Below are positions 28,829 through 40,614 of a DNA stretch of 64,000 nt, piece by piece. The DNA is taken from positions 498,886,594-498,950,593 of the forward strand of contig NC_064619.1 in the NCBI RefSeq assembly GCF_023898315.1, in the 5' to 3' direction. This DNA is from Schistocerca nitens (taxonomy: Eukaryota > Arthropoda > Insecta > Orthoptera > Acrididae). Numbering within the stretch: position 1 is the first letter of the stretch; each line of letters begins with the position of its first letter. The position numbers and the translations under genes are program-made. The notes under the pieces were generated by a model that worked only from the letters and a program-made list of their open reading frames with translations, made no database searches and had not been told where the DNA came from.

Positions 28829-28846
28829 AATAATAATAATAATATT
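28829..28846 (+). repeat. TAA repeat at the right border of the R4/Dong-like LINE
   Basis: AATAATAATAATAATATTAA, the counterpart of 23929-23955. Confidence 0.85.
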
Positions 28847-28889
28847 AACAGAAAAATTATATATAACCTAACCCTGTGACATTAAGATT

Positions 28890-29230
28890 TACTTAATTTT
28901 ACCTTCATGCTCTATTTCCGTGAGGTGTACATAGAGGGAAGCAATATATTGTCTGACGCTTCTAGGAATGTACGCTCTCGCAAACTTGTAGTAAATAACA
29001 CTGCGATGCAGAACGTCTCTCGTGCAGAGTCTGTCACTGCGATTGGTTGATCGTATCTGTGCTTACTAATTGCAGCTGTAAGGAAACACATTGCTTTTAT
29101 TGTATCAGTAGTTCTCTTAAGGATATCCGAGATATTTTACGGATGTGGCTGCGTCCACTGATTGTTCTAGAGTCTTGCAATCATACAGTAATGATTCCTT
29201 GAGTTTGCTTCGCACCACATTCAGTTAAAG
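28890..29230 (-). pseudogene. CR1-like LINE fragment, decayed
   Basis: Plus-strand words such as GAGGGAAGCAATATATTGTC and CTCTCGTGCAGAGTCTG parallel 44190-44300 (AGGGGGAAGCAATATATTCG, CTCTTGCAGAGTCTGCCACT) in the 3' coding end of the CR1-like LINE. No usable frame remains. Confidence 0.5.
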
Positions 29231-31214
29231 GAGTCATAATATAAAAAAGACGTCATGATCACGAGATCAACATGTAAGCTACTATTATTGTATTCCAGTA
29301 GAGAAAACTGCAGAACGATCTTAGGACTACATATACGAAAAACATTAATAGGTAATGACCTAAGTCTGCTCGACATATACCGACTCTACATCTTTGGCAG
29401 CAGACATAGTTAGAAATAAAAGCGAGGGGTGTATACAGAAGATTTACTACCTGTTCCAAATACGAGTAGTTTTCCGAATCTAGGTGTCTGAATGTGGAAT
29501 GGAGGCATTCCGTTAATGGTGGTTAGTAAGGCAATACCTCATCCGGTCGTGCTACTATAACACGTCGAGATTGCAGAAACCAATGGCGCAGCAAGGTCCA
29601 AATTGCTTTCCAGAATCAACTGAAATCTTGCTGGGGCCGGTGTAGTCTAAATGCAGCACGCTGGAGACAAGGTTAGGTGCCTTCGATGATTGGCCGTTTG
29701 CTATTACGCAAAGAGCGGTTGAGCTCAGTGAAGAGGGGTACTTTTGCAACGTTAAAGGTGAAGCACTTGCATGAAGAAGCTGGTTCGTGATCAGCACACG
29801 CTCTGCAGTTCTCCAGATGCATGCTTCTGATTCGTGTCGAGGGTTCTGCTTTTGTGGGTATTGTGTCGAACGCAAAATGTGATAATTGCATCAAACGATG
29901 AGTTGAATAGTAAAATTATGGGAAAAAGTCTGAACAATGCAGTGTCATGCGAATGGCATGTGCTTGAGGGAAGCTGTCTGTGTAAAATTTGCTTTCAGGA
30001 TATGTGGGTACAATATTCAAACCACGCGGGACACATCACTACGTGTGTTAAATGTACACTCTCTATTTAGTCGAGTGTTGCATGTTGGGATCCTAAAACA
30101 GCCACAGTTAGAGGATTAATTCAACGTAATAAAGACAGTATCAGCAAATATTGTATTTTTCCTTTGCAGCATGAAAACTCCACATTTCACAAATTAATAT
30201 GTTCACACGCAAATATCATAATGTGTTATAAATCTATAAGCAGTCCACTTAGTGTCTGAATCGTACACAGTCAAATTCAGATTATAAGTTGCAGACATGT
30301 GGTTATGTAGTTTATATTAGCAAGGTTAGGTAAACTGGAAAGAATGCTTCCGGAGTGTTTCAGTGTGGACCTTATGCGATGTGTTTAGCGCGAATGCTAA
30401 TGACTGCCTGGGGTCGTGATGCACGTGGTGTGAGTGCATGTACAATGTTGGTTGCTTCTGCACGTAGTCTATCAATAAATAATAAACTTAAAAACTTTGT
30501 ATTGATTTATTCACTTATTTTCCACTTCCTTACTCTCAGGATTCATGTAAGTATTGTATGTAATATACATCGTGCGAAGAGCCAGAACCCCCGGCTAGTT
30601 GTCTCTAGCAGATAAGACGCAGCTGAAGCTGATAACCAGTGAACCTAGCGCCAGCAGGCTCTGACAGATACCAACAGGATCCGACAGGCATGGTGCCATG
30701 GCAGATGGTTCTCAAGCTCTCAGCTTTCGTTGACACGTAGAAGAACCTTGCGGACACAACCTGTCACAGATCGCACTGCTGATAACGTCCCGCCATCGGG
30801 GGCTGGGCCATGTGCAACCAGCGGCAAAGCGTTTCCATGTCTTCCTTTAGTTCAAGCCCGTGGGGGGCCCAAACAATCAATAATGCATCGCATTTACTGA
30901 TCTATTCGTGATTTTCCTTACAGATAAGTCACACTTTCCTAATAAATTCCCTGAGTAAACAGAAGTGGGCCATCATCCTTACATACGCGTTCCATTTCAT
31001 ACCGCTTTGCAAGGTTAAATCTACATACGAGTATTTAATCGACGATCTGTGTCAAGCAGCGCACTAATAAAGCTATATTCGAACTTTATGTGGTGTTTTT
31101 TTCCCTATTCATCCACATTAAATATTGTTTAGAGCAAGCTGCCATTCACCACACCAACTAGAAATTTTGTCTGCCACATTCGCTTAATGAGGAGAACATA
31201 GCGTATCGGATCAG

Positions 31215-31221
<7 letters not shown>
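29231..31221. other. unassigned
   Basis: No repeat family or gene identified. Short frames at 29259-29459, 29555-29875, 29834-30070 and 30355-30615 have no motif I know and overlap on opposite strands. Around 29540-29900 the sequence is less AT-rich and has open frames on both strands, but no domain stands out. Confidence 0.35.

Positions 31222-31277
<56 letters not shown>
31222..31277. repeat. TA microsatellite
   Basis: Uninterrupted TA run of about 55 bp. Confidence 0.97.
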
Positions 31278-31282
<5 letters not shown>

Positions 31283-31472
31283 AGAGCTCTTACTTAAGAA
31301 GTCTTTGAAACACTGGCAGATGTGAATTAACACAAGTTTCTCCCCTACGCGAAAGACGATCACACCGCCAGTTTTCCAACGATTTCATTTTTAACTCGGC
31401 AGTCACTACTTCATTTCCGTCAGCACACATTTTCTGTCGGACGCAGGGAGTGGGGGATAGCTCTAGTGCACA

Positions 31473-31871
31473 ATGTTACAGACCTCATATTACGGTAATA
31501 CGTCTGTAACCCACTTCACTTTCTCGAAGCATTTCACAGAGACACGCGACTCGGCTGGAGTAACTGAGCGTGTACAACTCAACGTCATCTCCAAAGATTG
31601 CCAACCGAGTCCATACTGTGCCGGTGGTGATTCACAATTAACCTTTTTGCGGAACTTACATCCAGTTCATGGTAGGGCGCTGTCAGCTGCAGCATTAGCA
31701 TTAAATCACTGGATGCCATCACGCTACTTCAATCGCCATCCAACATCCGAAATGCTATTTCTTTTGCAACAAATCGATAGTGTGCCTAGTGCAAAATTCC
31801 TGGCAATTAATGAAGACATCGTACGTGACTCTACTTTTAGATTTATGTTGAAGCTGCTATCAGTACTTTGA
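31473..31871 (+). other. unrecognised open frame of 132 codons
   Basis: Begins MLQTSYYGNTSVTHFTFSKH; the frame before this Met is not long. Composition is not clearly coding, and I see no signal peptide, membrane segment or domain. It stands alone in a repeat-poor stretch. It may be a chance frame, a decayed repeat or a lone exon. Confidence 0.2.
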
Positions 31872-32552
31872 CTATTACGGATGTGCTTTTGGAGCTGGAA
31901 AACGATTACATTTGCAGGAATGCGCCAGAGGCCGGTTGTTGCCCCCTACTGGCTTATAAAACCGGTGACGGGTGTGTGTCCCCTCTACCACCGCCCATGA
32001 TTAGTTAGGCGTTTAAAAGACACACATTCAGCTTATTTGCGTTTAATGCTGATGTCGGTGATACAAGCATGGTCGTCTAAATCGATTACTACAGTCTAAC
32101 TATGTGTGCCTAAATGTCAAAAACAACAGTATTTGCAACATCCTCTGTACAAATGACCTGCATACGGTGGTGTAAATTATAATGCAGATAGCAGTAGTGT
32201 ATGTTTAAACTGCAACTGTGTATGTGTGTCTTGCTATAAACAACTCAGAAGTGGATTTTTTAACTGCTGACATACAGGTTCATTGGTAAGTAGCAAAGCT
32301 GTGTAGGAGAAAATAACAAAAATCGTCTATTTACAATTATTGTGTTGTAGTGCAGCAATTGGCAAACAGTCCTCTCCTAAAAGCTTTAAATTCAGCCTGT
32401 TTTACATCGAATCCAGTAGATGCGAACACATCCATTCGAATAACGTCTGTAACCTCGGCCTTTGAGACTTGATAGGCTAAACAGTTAGACTTTTTGGTAC
32501 AGGGGCAATACAGGTATTGATGCATTGCTCTAATTGGTCCATAGTTACATTG
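31872..32552. other. unassigned
   Basis: No gene or repeat recognised. A 62-codon frame on the minus strand (32337-32525) shows no motif. Confidence 0.35.
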
Positions 32553-32831
32553 TTATAGTACAGAACTTGACAGATTCATAATACTCCTCTTATGTATGGA
32601 CACAAGCTTGTTAGCCCTATCGATTGCAAACAGCAGTGCAAAGAATAGATGATACATATTCAGAGCACTCGAATGTTTTAGGTAAATGTGCACTTTCCCA
32701 CATGTTAATTCAGGCATTGCCTCACTTTGCATATCAGCTGTTGAAACCTTAAATTCAGTCATTGGAGTATCAATAACAGTATGAGATGGATCATACTTGT
32801 CCATCATTTTCTTATCTATATACTCCCTCAC
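32553..32831 (-). other. unrecognised open frame of 92 codons
   Basis: MREYIDKKMMDKYDPSHTVI and so on, no domain recognised. Could be a coding relic of a transposable element. Weak support. Confidence 0.2.
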
Positions 32832-32849
32832 GCTGCACAGACAGTGCCA

Positions 32850-33420
32850 CTTGTGCTGGTGTAAGCTGTCGCCAGTACACCAGGCAGCAAAGAGGTTGCG
32901 ATAAAATCGATAACAGACGCCAGAGCAAGCAAGCCCATCAGGAGAGAGGCCAATGACAGACTCGCAAACAACGCGCCGCCAACGCCATCTCGAACGCCAG
33001 TATTTAGATCATCTCCGCGGGCCGGAGGCCCAGTCAGGTCTAGTCAGTCATCGAGTGAGCCAACGAGTCGAGTCATCAGTAGCAGCTCAGTTGCAGGCAG
33101 TCGCAGGCATCACATAGCGACCAGAGTAGTGTGCATAGCGGAAGTGTACTTCACCAACAGCGGGGCTAATGTGGACTATTACAGAAGAGCTTGCACCACA
33201 TGGACTAGCTTAAGATAAGTAATTTCTTTTTCTTATGGATGAGGAACCCTGTTAATACATGTGTGCAGTTTGTGTTACAGAGGAGGATACCGGCCACCAA
33301 ACAATATCCTCTCCTTGCTTCCCACGGTACAGCTCTACAGTGCCAAAGAGACGACACATAACCATTCATTCCATTAATACTGCGTTTTGCACCAAATACA
33401 TTGTGCATTTTCTACCTCTA
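32850..33420 (+). other. repeat-like, possible LTR fragment
   Basis: Contains CGCCGCCAACGCCATCTCGA, a GGGCCGGAGGCCC palindrome and AGTCAGTCATCGAGTGAGCC in a layout I associate with an interspersed repeat of locusts. I cannot find defined ends or a duplication, so the LTR label is a guess. Confidence 0.25.
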
Positions 33421-35225
33421 TAACTACTTCAAAGCCATTGTCTGGTATTAGGCCGACATTTACAAGTTTAGAACCATTGTGACGTCACCACAGGTGAGCG
33501 AGAGTATCGGATTACGACTGTGCGTATTGAACGTTCACTAAAACTGACTCTCGCTCCCACAAAAAGCGGGAAGGCAGTGGCACTTGTCGACGAGTACGAC
33601 ATGCGCGAAGAAAAGCGCGAACGCTGCGCTGCACTCTACGCCGACAACACCCACATCGTTGGCTGCACAGCGGTGGCGCTCGGGGAGTGGGGGTAGGGTG
33701 CGGGGTGATTCATGCTGACAACGCGCATGCAAATAGCAGGGGAACGAGTTGCGGAAGGGGATGCGTTGGGTGGACCCTCCCTTCTCCTTCCCTCTCTCCT
33801 CCCTTCCTTGGGCTTGACACGATTCCTGCTACGGACTTGGAGATAAGGCGATTGCATGAAATTTCCCGGAATGACTTCTAAGACGGCATCAAGATTATCT
33901 CGTGAGCCAAGTTGTTCTAACACTTTCATTTACCTCTAAACAATTATCTTAGTTTTAAATCTATCAGCGATAATTTTAGTTATGCTACAAGTAACTCAAG
34001 TTTGTAATCCATAATACAAATACTGTTGTTGTTAATGTCATGATAAAATAACTTCAATTTTGTTAACTGTGATTTTCCGAATCAGTTCGCAAGAATGTAA
34101 CAACATTATTGTTAACGTCAATATATATCGAAAGGTAGTAAAATTATTGATATAGAAGTAATACCTTAGTATTCTAAATAATCGGAAAATTATATGAACT
34201 CTTGCAGAAGGTAGCACTGCAATCAAATAAAGCTGTAATATATCCACTGTACTCATCTACAGATTAATTTACGTTTCAAGTCATGGACGACTATTACGAA
34301 TGCTGCATTTGTACAGCAATGTAGCAACAGAAAATGTATAATAAAACATTGGAAAAGAACTATTACATAATAACAGTCATATTTGAGAGAAATGAAAATT
34401 GGACTGAGGTATCTGAAGTAGATTTTCTAGGGGCACACGTTACGATGCTATTAAGTTTATTATATGTTAGGTGAAGAGACTGTATGCCATACTTGGATTC
34501 CGTAATTATTCTGTTAGATGACTCGTAGTTCGGCATTTTGTATCACGTGAATGCTTCTTACGCAGAAGATAACAGCACTCTGTATGAAACATGAGCTCTT
34601 GTTCATTAGTTTACGTGGAATACGAGGCGGCTAAATATATCCAAGGCTTTGAACGCACCTGGGATGCTTTTAAACATATTTGTGAAACATATGAGATGCC
34701 GTAACTCAGTATCACACCTGACGCGTGACATGAACTTCGTGATTCATTCATCATAGCGAATATTCCAAGAACCACGGAACGATAAGCTGAGAAAAGCTGG
34801 TACACTGACATGGTTGGGACAGGCGTCGCGATGCTTTTATTTCAAGCGCTATTAACCACACAAATAAAAGGTAAGCAGAAAGTTTCGTAAAATCATTACA
34901 CGAATAGGAATGGACAGTGACGCATGATAATTCTCTGAAATATTGACAAATACATTTCAAAATACTGTTCGAAATGTCAGTCAAAATAGAATGTAATTCA
35001 GAAACCAAGGAAAGGTGGTAATCTACACTACGTCGCCAGCCTCGGTGCCTGCAACTCCGTCTAGTATCAAAAGCAAATAATCATTTTATCGCGCTTTTAT
35101 CAAGCAATTGCATTCTGATCCAGGTTCAGTATTTTATCAGAAACAGAAAGCACCTGTTGAGACATATGATTCCTACGATCTGATAATTGATAACGAAGTT
35201 ATAGTCGTGCTAGCTTGAGTACCAT
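33421..35225. other. unassigned
   Basis: From 33560 to 33850 the sequence is more GC-rich with open frames on both strands (33636-33929 minus, 33687-33881 plus), none with a recognised motif. The remainder is AT-rich and shows nothing. Confidence 0.35.
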
Positions 35226-35251
35226 AAACAATATATATATATATATATGTA

Positions 35252-37375
35252 GGGTGAGTCACCTAACATTACCGCTGGATATATTTTGTAAACCACATCA
35301 AATACTGACGAATCGATCCACAGACCGAACGTGAGGAGAGGGGCTAGTGTAATTGTTTAATACAAACCATAAAAAAATGCACGGAAGTATGTTTTTTAAC
35401 ACAAACCTAGGTTTTTTAAATGGAACCCCGTTAGTTTTGTTAGCACATCTGAACATATAAACAAATACGTGATCAGTGCCGTTTGTTGCATTGTAAAATG
35501 TTAATTACATCCGGAGATATTGTGGCCTAAAGTTGACGCTTGAGTACCACTCCTCCGCTGTTCGATCGTGTGTATCGGAGAGCACCGAATTACGTAGGGG
35601 TCCAAAGGGAACGGTGATGGACCTTAGGTACAGAAGAGACTGGAACAGCACATTACGTCCACATGCTAACACCTTTTTATTGGTCTTTTTCACTGACGCA
35701 CATGTACATGTACATTACCATGAGGGGTGAGGTACACGTACACACGTGGTTTCCGTTTTCAATTACGGAGTGGAATAGTGTGTGTCCCGACATGTCAGGC
35801 CAATAGATCTTCAATGTGTTGGCCATCATTTGCTGCACACAATTGCAATCTCTGGTGTAATGAATGTCGTACACGCCACAGTACATCTGGTGTAATGTCG
35901 CCGCAGGCTGCCACAATACGTTGTTTCATATCCTCTGGGGTTGTAGGCACATCACGGTACACATTCTCCTTTAACGTACCCCACAGAAAGAGGTCCAGAG
36001 GTGTAAGATCAGGAGAACGGGCTAGCCAATTTATGCGTCCTCCACGTCCTATGAAACGCCCGTCGAACATCCTGTCAAGGGTCAGCCTAGTGTTAGTTGC
36101 GGAATGTGCAGGTGCACCATCATGCTGATACCACATACGTCGACGCGTTTCCAGTGGGACATTTTCGAGCAACGTTGGCAGATCACTCTGTAGAAACGCG
36201 ATGTATGTTGCAGCTGTTTGGGCCCCCGCAATGAAGTGAGGACCAATGAGGTGGTCGCCAATGATTCCGCACCATACATTTACAGTCCACGGTCGCTGTC
36301 GCTCTACCTGTCTGAGCCAGCGAGGATTGTCCACGGACCAGTAATGCATGTTCCGTAGATTCACTGCCCCGTGGTTTGTGAAACCCGCTTCATCGGTAAA
36401 CAGGTAGAACTGCAACGCATTCTCTGTTAATGCCCATTGACAGAATTGCACTCCATGATTAAAGTCATCACCATGTAATTGCTGATGTAGCGACACATGA
36501 AACGGGTGAAAGCGGTGACGATGCAGTATGCGTATGACACTACTTTGACTCAGTCCACCGGCTCTCGCAATGTCCCGTGTACTCATGTGTGGGTTCATGG
36601 CAACAGCAGCTAACACACCAACTGCACCAGCTTCTCCTGTGAGGGGCCTGTTACGGACCCGTTTGCGTGCTACGACCATACCTGCTGCATACAGTTGGCG
36701 GTAGATGTTTTGCAATGTGCGGCACGTTGGATGCTCTCTGTCCGGGTACCGTTCTGCATACACCCTGCAGGCTTCAGCTGCATTTCGTCGACACTCGCCA
36801 TATATGAGTATCATCTCCGCCTTTTCAGAGTTCGAATACACCATGGTCACAGTTCCTACAACACTACACTATCACAGACGTCTGGTAACACGGTGTACTA
36901 CAGTTGGTCTGCGTGCGGAGACGAATGCAGAATAACAATAGCAGCAAGCGCTACATGCGGACACTGCGACAGCTAGACCAAACCACAACAGTGCACTACA
37001 GCCACACTCGTAAACACGGTCGTCATCGTAAACATGTCCCTGCAGATGCTGCTCGCCGACCGTGGCCCGTGTTTGTTACTACACGCAACTGAACGTCGGA
37101 GGTTTCAAGCGTCAACTTTAGGTTACAATATCTCAGGATGTAATTAACATTTTACAATGCAACAAACGGCACTGATTACGTATTTGTTTATATGTTCAGA
37201 TGTGCTAACAAAACTAACGGGGTTCCATTTAAAAAAAAACGTAGGTTTGTGTTAAAAAACATACTTCCGTTCATTACACTAGCCCCTCTCTTCACGTTCG
37301 GTCTGTGGAATCGGTTCGTCCGTATTTGATGTGGTTTACGAAATATATCCAGCGGTAACGTTAGGTGACTCAGCC
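35252..37375 (-). mobile_element. DD41D mariner-superfamily element with about 280-bp TIRs, intact
   Basis: Terminal repeats run from 35252 to about 35548 and from about 37101 to 37375 in inverse orientation (GGGTGAGTCACCTAACATTACC at the outer left end). TA lies at both borders and the element sits inside a TA/TG microsatellite. Total length is about 2.1 kb. One intact transposase gene is inside. The two arms are still highly alike, so the insertion is fairly young. Confidence 0.92.
35795..36844 (-). CDS. DD41D-type mariner-superfamily transposase
   Basis: A 349-residue transposase from the ATG at 36844 (MVYSNSEKAEMILIYGECRR). It has an N-terminal helix-turn-helix, the second DNA-binding part VGVLAAVAMNPHMSTRDIAR, and HRHRFHPFHVSLHQQLHGDD. 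LFTDEAGFTNHGAVNLRNMH follows (first catalytic Asp), then VNVWCGIIGDHLIGPHF, MWYQHDGAPAHS (second Asp) and WLARSPDLTPLDLFLWG (third Asp in PLD). By my count 41 residues lie between the second and third Asp. The gene has no stop or frameshift. It is the intact relative of the relics at 22935-23504 and 41642-43030. It acts in the nucleus on its own terminal repeats. Confidence 0.9.
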   Translation of the reverse strand: MVYSNSEKAEMILIYGECRRNAAEACRVYAERYPDREHPTCRTLQNIYRQLYAAGMVVARKRVRNRPLTGEAGAVGVLAAVAMNPHMSTRDIARAGGLSQSSVIRILHRHRFHPFHVSLHQQLHGDDFNHGVQFCQWALTENALQFYLFTDEAGFTNHGAVNLRNMHYWSVDNPRWLRQVERQRPWTVNVWCGIIGDHLIGPHFIAGAQTAATYIAFLQSDLPTLLENVPLETRRRMWYQHDGAPAHSATNTRLTLDRMFDGRFIGRGGRINWLARSPDLTPLDLFLWGTLKENVYRDVPTTPEDMKQRIVAACGDITPDVLWRVRHSLHQRLQLCAANDGQHIEDLLA

Positions 37376-37376
<1 letters not shown>

Positions 37377-37408
<32 letters not shown>

Positions 37409-37410
37409 AG
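37377..37410. repeat. TA/TG microsatellite
   Basis: TA run followed by a TG run, continuing the microsatellite on the other side of the transposon (35230-35251). Confidence 0.95.
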
Positions 37411-37435
37411 GGTGTATCATAATTAATGGCGTAAA

Positions 37436-37625
37436 GCCGGCCGCGGTGGCCGTGCGGTTCTGGCGCTGCAGTCCGGAACCGCGGGACTGCTACGGTCGCA
37501 GGTTCGAATCCTGCTTCGGGCATGGGTGTGTGTGATGTCCTTAGGTTAGTTATGTTTAAGTAGTTCTAAGTTCTATGGGACTTATGACCTAAGATGTTGA
37601 GTCCCATAGTGCTCAGAGCCATTTA
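37436..37625 (+). mobile_element. tRNA-derived SINE, family A
   Basis: Complete family A copy with GCCGGCCGCGGTGGCCGTGC head and GGTTCGAATCC B-box. Target duplication AATGGCGTAAA at 37425-37435 and 37626-37636. Confidence 0.93.
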
Positions 37626-37659
37626 AATGGCGTAAACACATACAGTGGAAAGTACACGA

Positions 37660-37965
37660 TACTAGAAGCAAAAAAGTCTCAGTAAACGTAGGGTCGAAAA
37701 TGCATTCCTCAAGGGCTACGAGCAATTTTTCATCTTCGGTACTGTGAAACAAATCTCTTTTTCTGCAAGTTCTTTGTGTTCCATATTTTGGGAACTGGTA
37801 GTATGGACCAAAAAAAGAAAAAAAACCATCCAGTAAATATGTGCTCTAAAATGCATTCCTTAAGAGCTATGAGTACTTGTTCACCTTTGCTACTTCTAAT
37901 AATCATGTGCTCATAACTTTTGAGATATGCGTTTTAGAGCACATGTTTGCTGGACTTGTTTAGAT
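37660..37965. repeat. internally repeated and hairpin-forming sequence
   Basis: A unit with AAAATGCATTCCTCAAGGGCTACGAG (37695-37745) recurs in direct order as AAAATGCATTCCTTAAGAGC near 37852. The latter is repeated in inverse order near 37915-37955 (ATGTGCTCTAAAATGCATTC against GCGTTTTAGAGCACATG). Non-coding. A foldback or MITE-like repeat is likely. Confidence 0.6.
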
Positions 37966-37974
37966 TTTTATCCC

Positions 37975-39370
37975 CCACTCTTATCTCTAATATTAAATTG
38001 TGACTCCTTGCTGTCTCAGAATGTGTCCTATAACCGATTTCTTGTTTTAGTCAAATTATGATACAAATTTCTTATCTCACCAACTCTATTCAGTACTTCC
38101 TCATGAGTTACATAATCTATCCATCTAATCTTCAGCATTCTTCTGGAGCAGCACATTTAAATAACTTCCACTCTCTTCTTCTCTGAACTACTTATCGTCC
38201 ACGTTTCACTTCCGAATAAACTACCCCCACACAAAATACCTTCAGAAAAGACTAATAACATTTAAATTTATATTCGATGTTAACAAATTTCTCCTCATCG
38301 GAAACACTTTCCTTGTCATTGCCATTCCACGTTTCAGATTCTCTCTGCTTCGGCCATTAGAAGTTATTCTATTGTCCAAACAGTGTAACTTACCTATTAG
38401 TTTTATTGTCTAGTTTCCTAATCTAATTTCCTAAGCATCACCTGATTTAATTCTGCTGCATTCCATTACCCTCGTTTTCCTTTTCTTAATGTCCATGTTA
38501 TATCCTCCTTTCAAGAAATGTCCACTCCTTTCAACTGCATTTCTAACTCTCTTGCTGACTATGATAGAATTACAGTGTCTTCAGCAAACTAAAAAGTACT
38601 CATTTCTTCTCCCTAAATTTTAATTCCCTCTCCTAATTTCTCCTTGTTTTCCTTCACAGCTAGCTCAATCTACAGACTGAACAACATTGAAGATAGGCTA
38701 CAACCCTGTCTCACTCCCTTCTCAATCACTGTTTCTCTTTCATGTCCTTCGGCTCTTGTAATTGCTGTCTGGTTTCTGTATAGTAGAAGTTGTACATAAC
38801 CTTCAGCTCTCTGATTTTTCCCCTGCTACCTTCCGATCTTCAAAACGCGTATTCCAGTCAACATTGTTAAACGCTTTCTCTAAGTCTACAAAAGCTATGA
38901 ACTTAGATTTGACTTTCCTTAACCTATTTCTAACATACGTTGTGTTCCAATATTACTTTGGAAACCAAATTGATCTTCCCCGAGATCACCTTCTACCAGT
39001 TTTCAATTCTTCTGTTAATAATTGGTGTCTCTATTTTGCTCCCCGTCTTATTAAACTATTCGGTAATGTGCATATCTGTCAACATCTGCTTTCTTTGTAA
39101 TTGGAATTATTACACTCTTCTTGAAGTATGAGAGTATTTCGCCTGTCTCATATATCAAGTGGAATAATTTTGTCATGGATGGCTCTTCCGAAGATCTTAA
39201 TAACCCTGAGGGAATGTCATCCACTCCAGGGGCCTTGTTTCGACGTAGATCTTTTAGTGGTGCGTCAAATTCTTCTCGCAGTATCGTATCTGCCATCTCA
39301 TCTTCATGTACTTCCTCTTCCCTTTTTATAATATGGTCTTCAAGCACTTTTCGCTTGTACGGATTAGATT
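37975..39370 (-). pseudogene. decayed RTE-like LINE fragment
   Basis: Minus-strand remnant of the 2883-6167 family covering the RT and C-terminal region, full of stops and small indels. The clearest part is 39051-39347 (DEMADTILREEFDAPLKDLR, then NKAPGVDDIP). It ends abruptly at about 39370. Much older than the intact copy. Confidence 0.85.
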
Positions 39371-40610
39371 AGTCAAATATTATTAGACGTTAGCCTCGCA
39401 TAATACTTGGAAATAAAGTAATACATTAAAAATGCAATGACATATTACAGTTTAGGGACTCCTCATTTAATTAGTGTTCACGCAACCTTAGCCCGTCTGT
39501 AGGGAAGGGTTCAAAATCATCTGAGGTGCTGACTACCATAAGGGCCAAAAGTACAGACACAAAGCTCTGAAAAAAATAGATGTTTGTGAATAGCAAATTT
39601 GTGCACAACGTACCAGTCTCATAGTTTTGACTTATATTTTAAACAAGTTTCAACGTCCTCTATTTCCTATGAAAAACAATGTGCTCACTTTATGATGTGA
39701 AATTTTAATTAATATTTACACTCTTTGTTATTAATGTTAATTCAAAAAATTTTCATGTTTTTATAATTAATGTGAAACTAGAATCAGAAATAACTAAATG
39801 CACTACACACATAATTATGACCTGTCCCAAGGCTTCATGGTCCTCATTATCCTGATTTTCATTAAGCGCGTTCTTTGACTGGTTCAGATAAAAGTCTCTG
39901 TTCAGTTCAGGCAGGAAGTCTAATAGTTTTGTTAAGTCTGCGTTTCAAGGTTGGAGTTTGACTTCCACCTACGTATGCCGGCACTAGATTTTGCAAAACA
40001 TCTACAAAATGTGAGGAAATGAGAGACTGTGTGACATGAAGAAAATAGTGGCCTCCCACGACTCCAGTGAAGAATATGTTACTTGAAACAACAGTTCGTT
40101 GCCACCTGATGAAGACTTTATCATTGTAAAATTTCTGAAAAGTACTTTGTTACGACCAACAGCAACTTTAATTTCATAGTGAAGTCGGTAATCTTCGTGA
40201 AGGTTATAATATCCTCAGCGTACATTTTACAGACCGGAATGCTGAAACCATGGAATGTGAGGTTGTGGTGGGTCACTCCTTCATTTCTTTTTTCTTTATT
40301 GGATTTAAATCCCCCCCCCCCCCAGCCTACAGAAAAGTTAAAAGACATAATGAGAATAGAAACAAACAACAAAAACAGGCGATAAAACGGTGACATTGTA
40401 AAAACTGTAAAATGGCGTAAGGCGTGGAAGTTAAAATATAAAAATACTGCGGTAACGATGCGGATGAAGACATAGACAGGCACAATTAAAAAAGACGGCG
40501 ACAGTCTGGTTTCTGTTCGCACGAGCTAAAAAACACAACTAGCGACAGTATGGCGGCTGTTCGCAACACTGACAGGGGACGCACAACACTGAACACTCAC
40601 TTGTAACAGC
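39371..40610. other. unassigned
   Basis: AT-rich. A C homopolymer lies at 40311-40323. The minus-strand frame 40121-40522 has no motif. Nothing else recognised. Confidence 0.35.
40311..40323. repeat. C homopolymer
   Basis: Thirteen consecutive C on the plus strand. Confidence 0.9.
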
Positions 40611-40614
40611 ACTA

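Noticed and set aside
31222-31277. TA run as a possible origin or hairpin element
   Set aside because: Simple microsatellite without flanking symmetry.
35677-35916. Additional minus-strand frame next to the DD41D transposase
   Set aside because: Overlaps the transposase end in another frame and has no motif.
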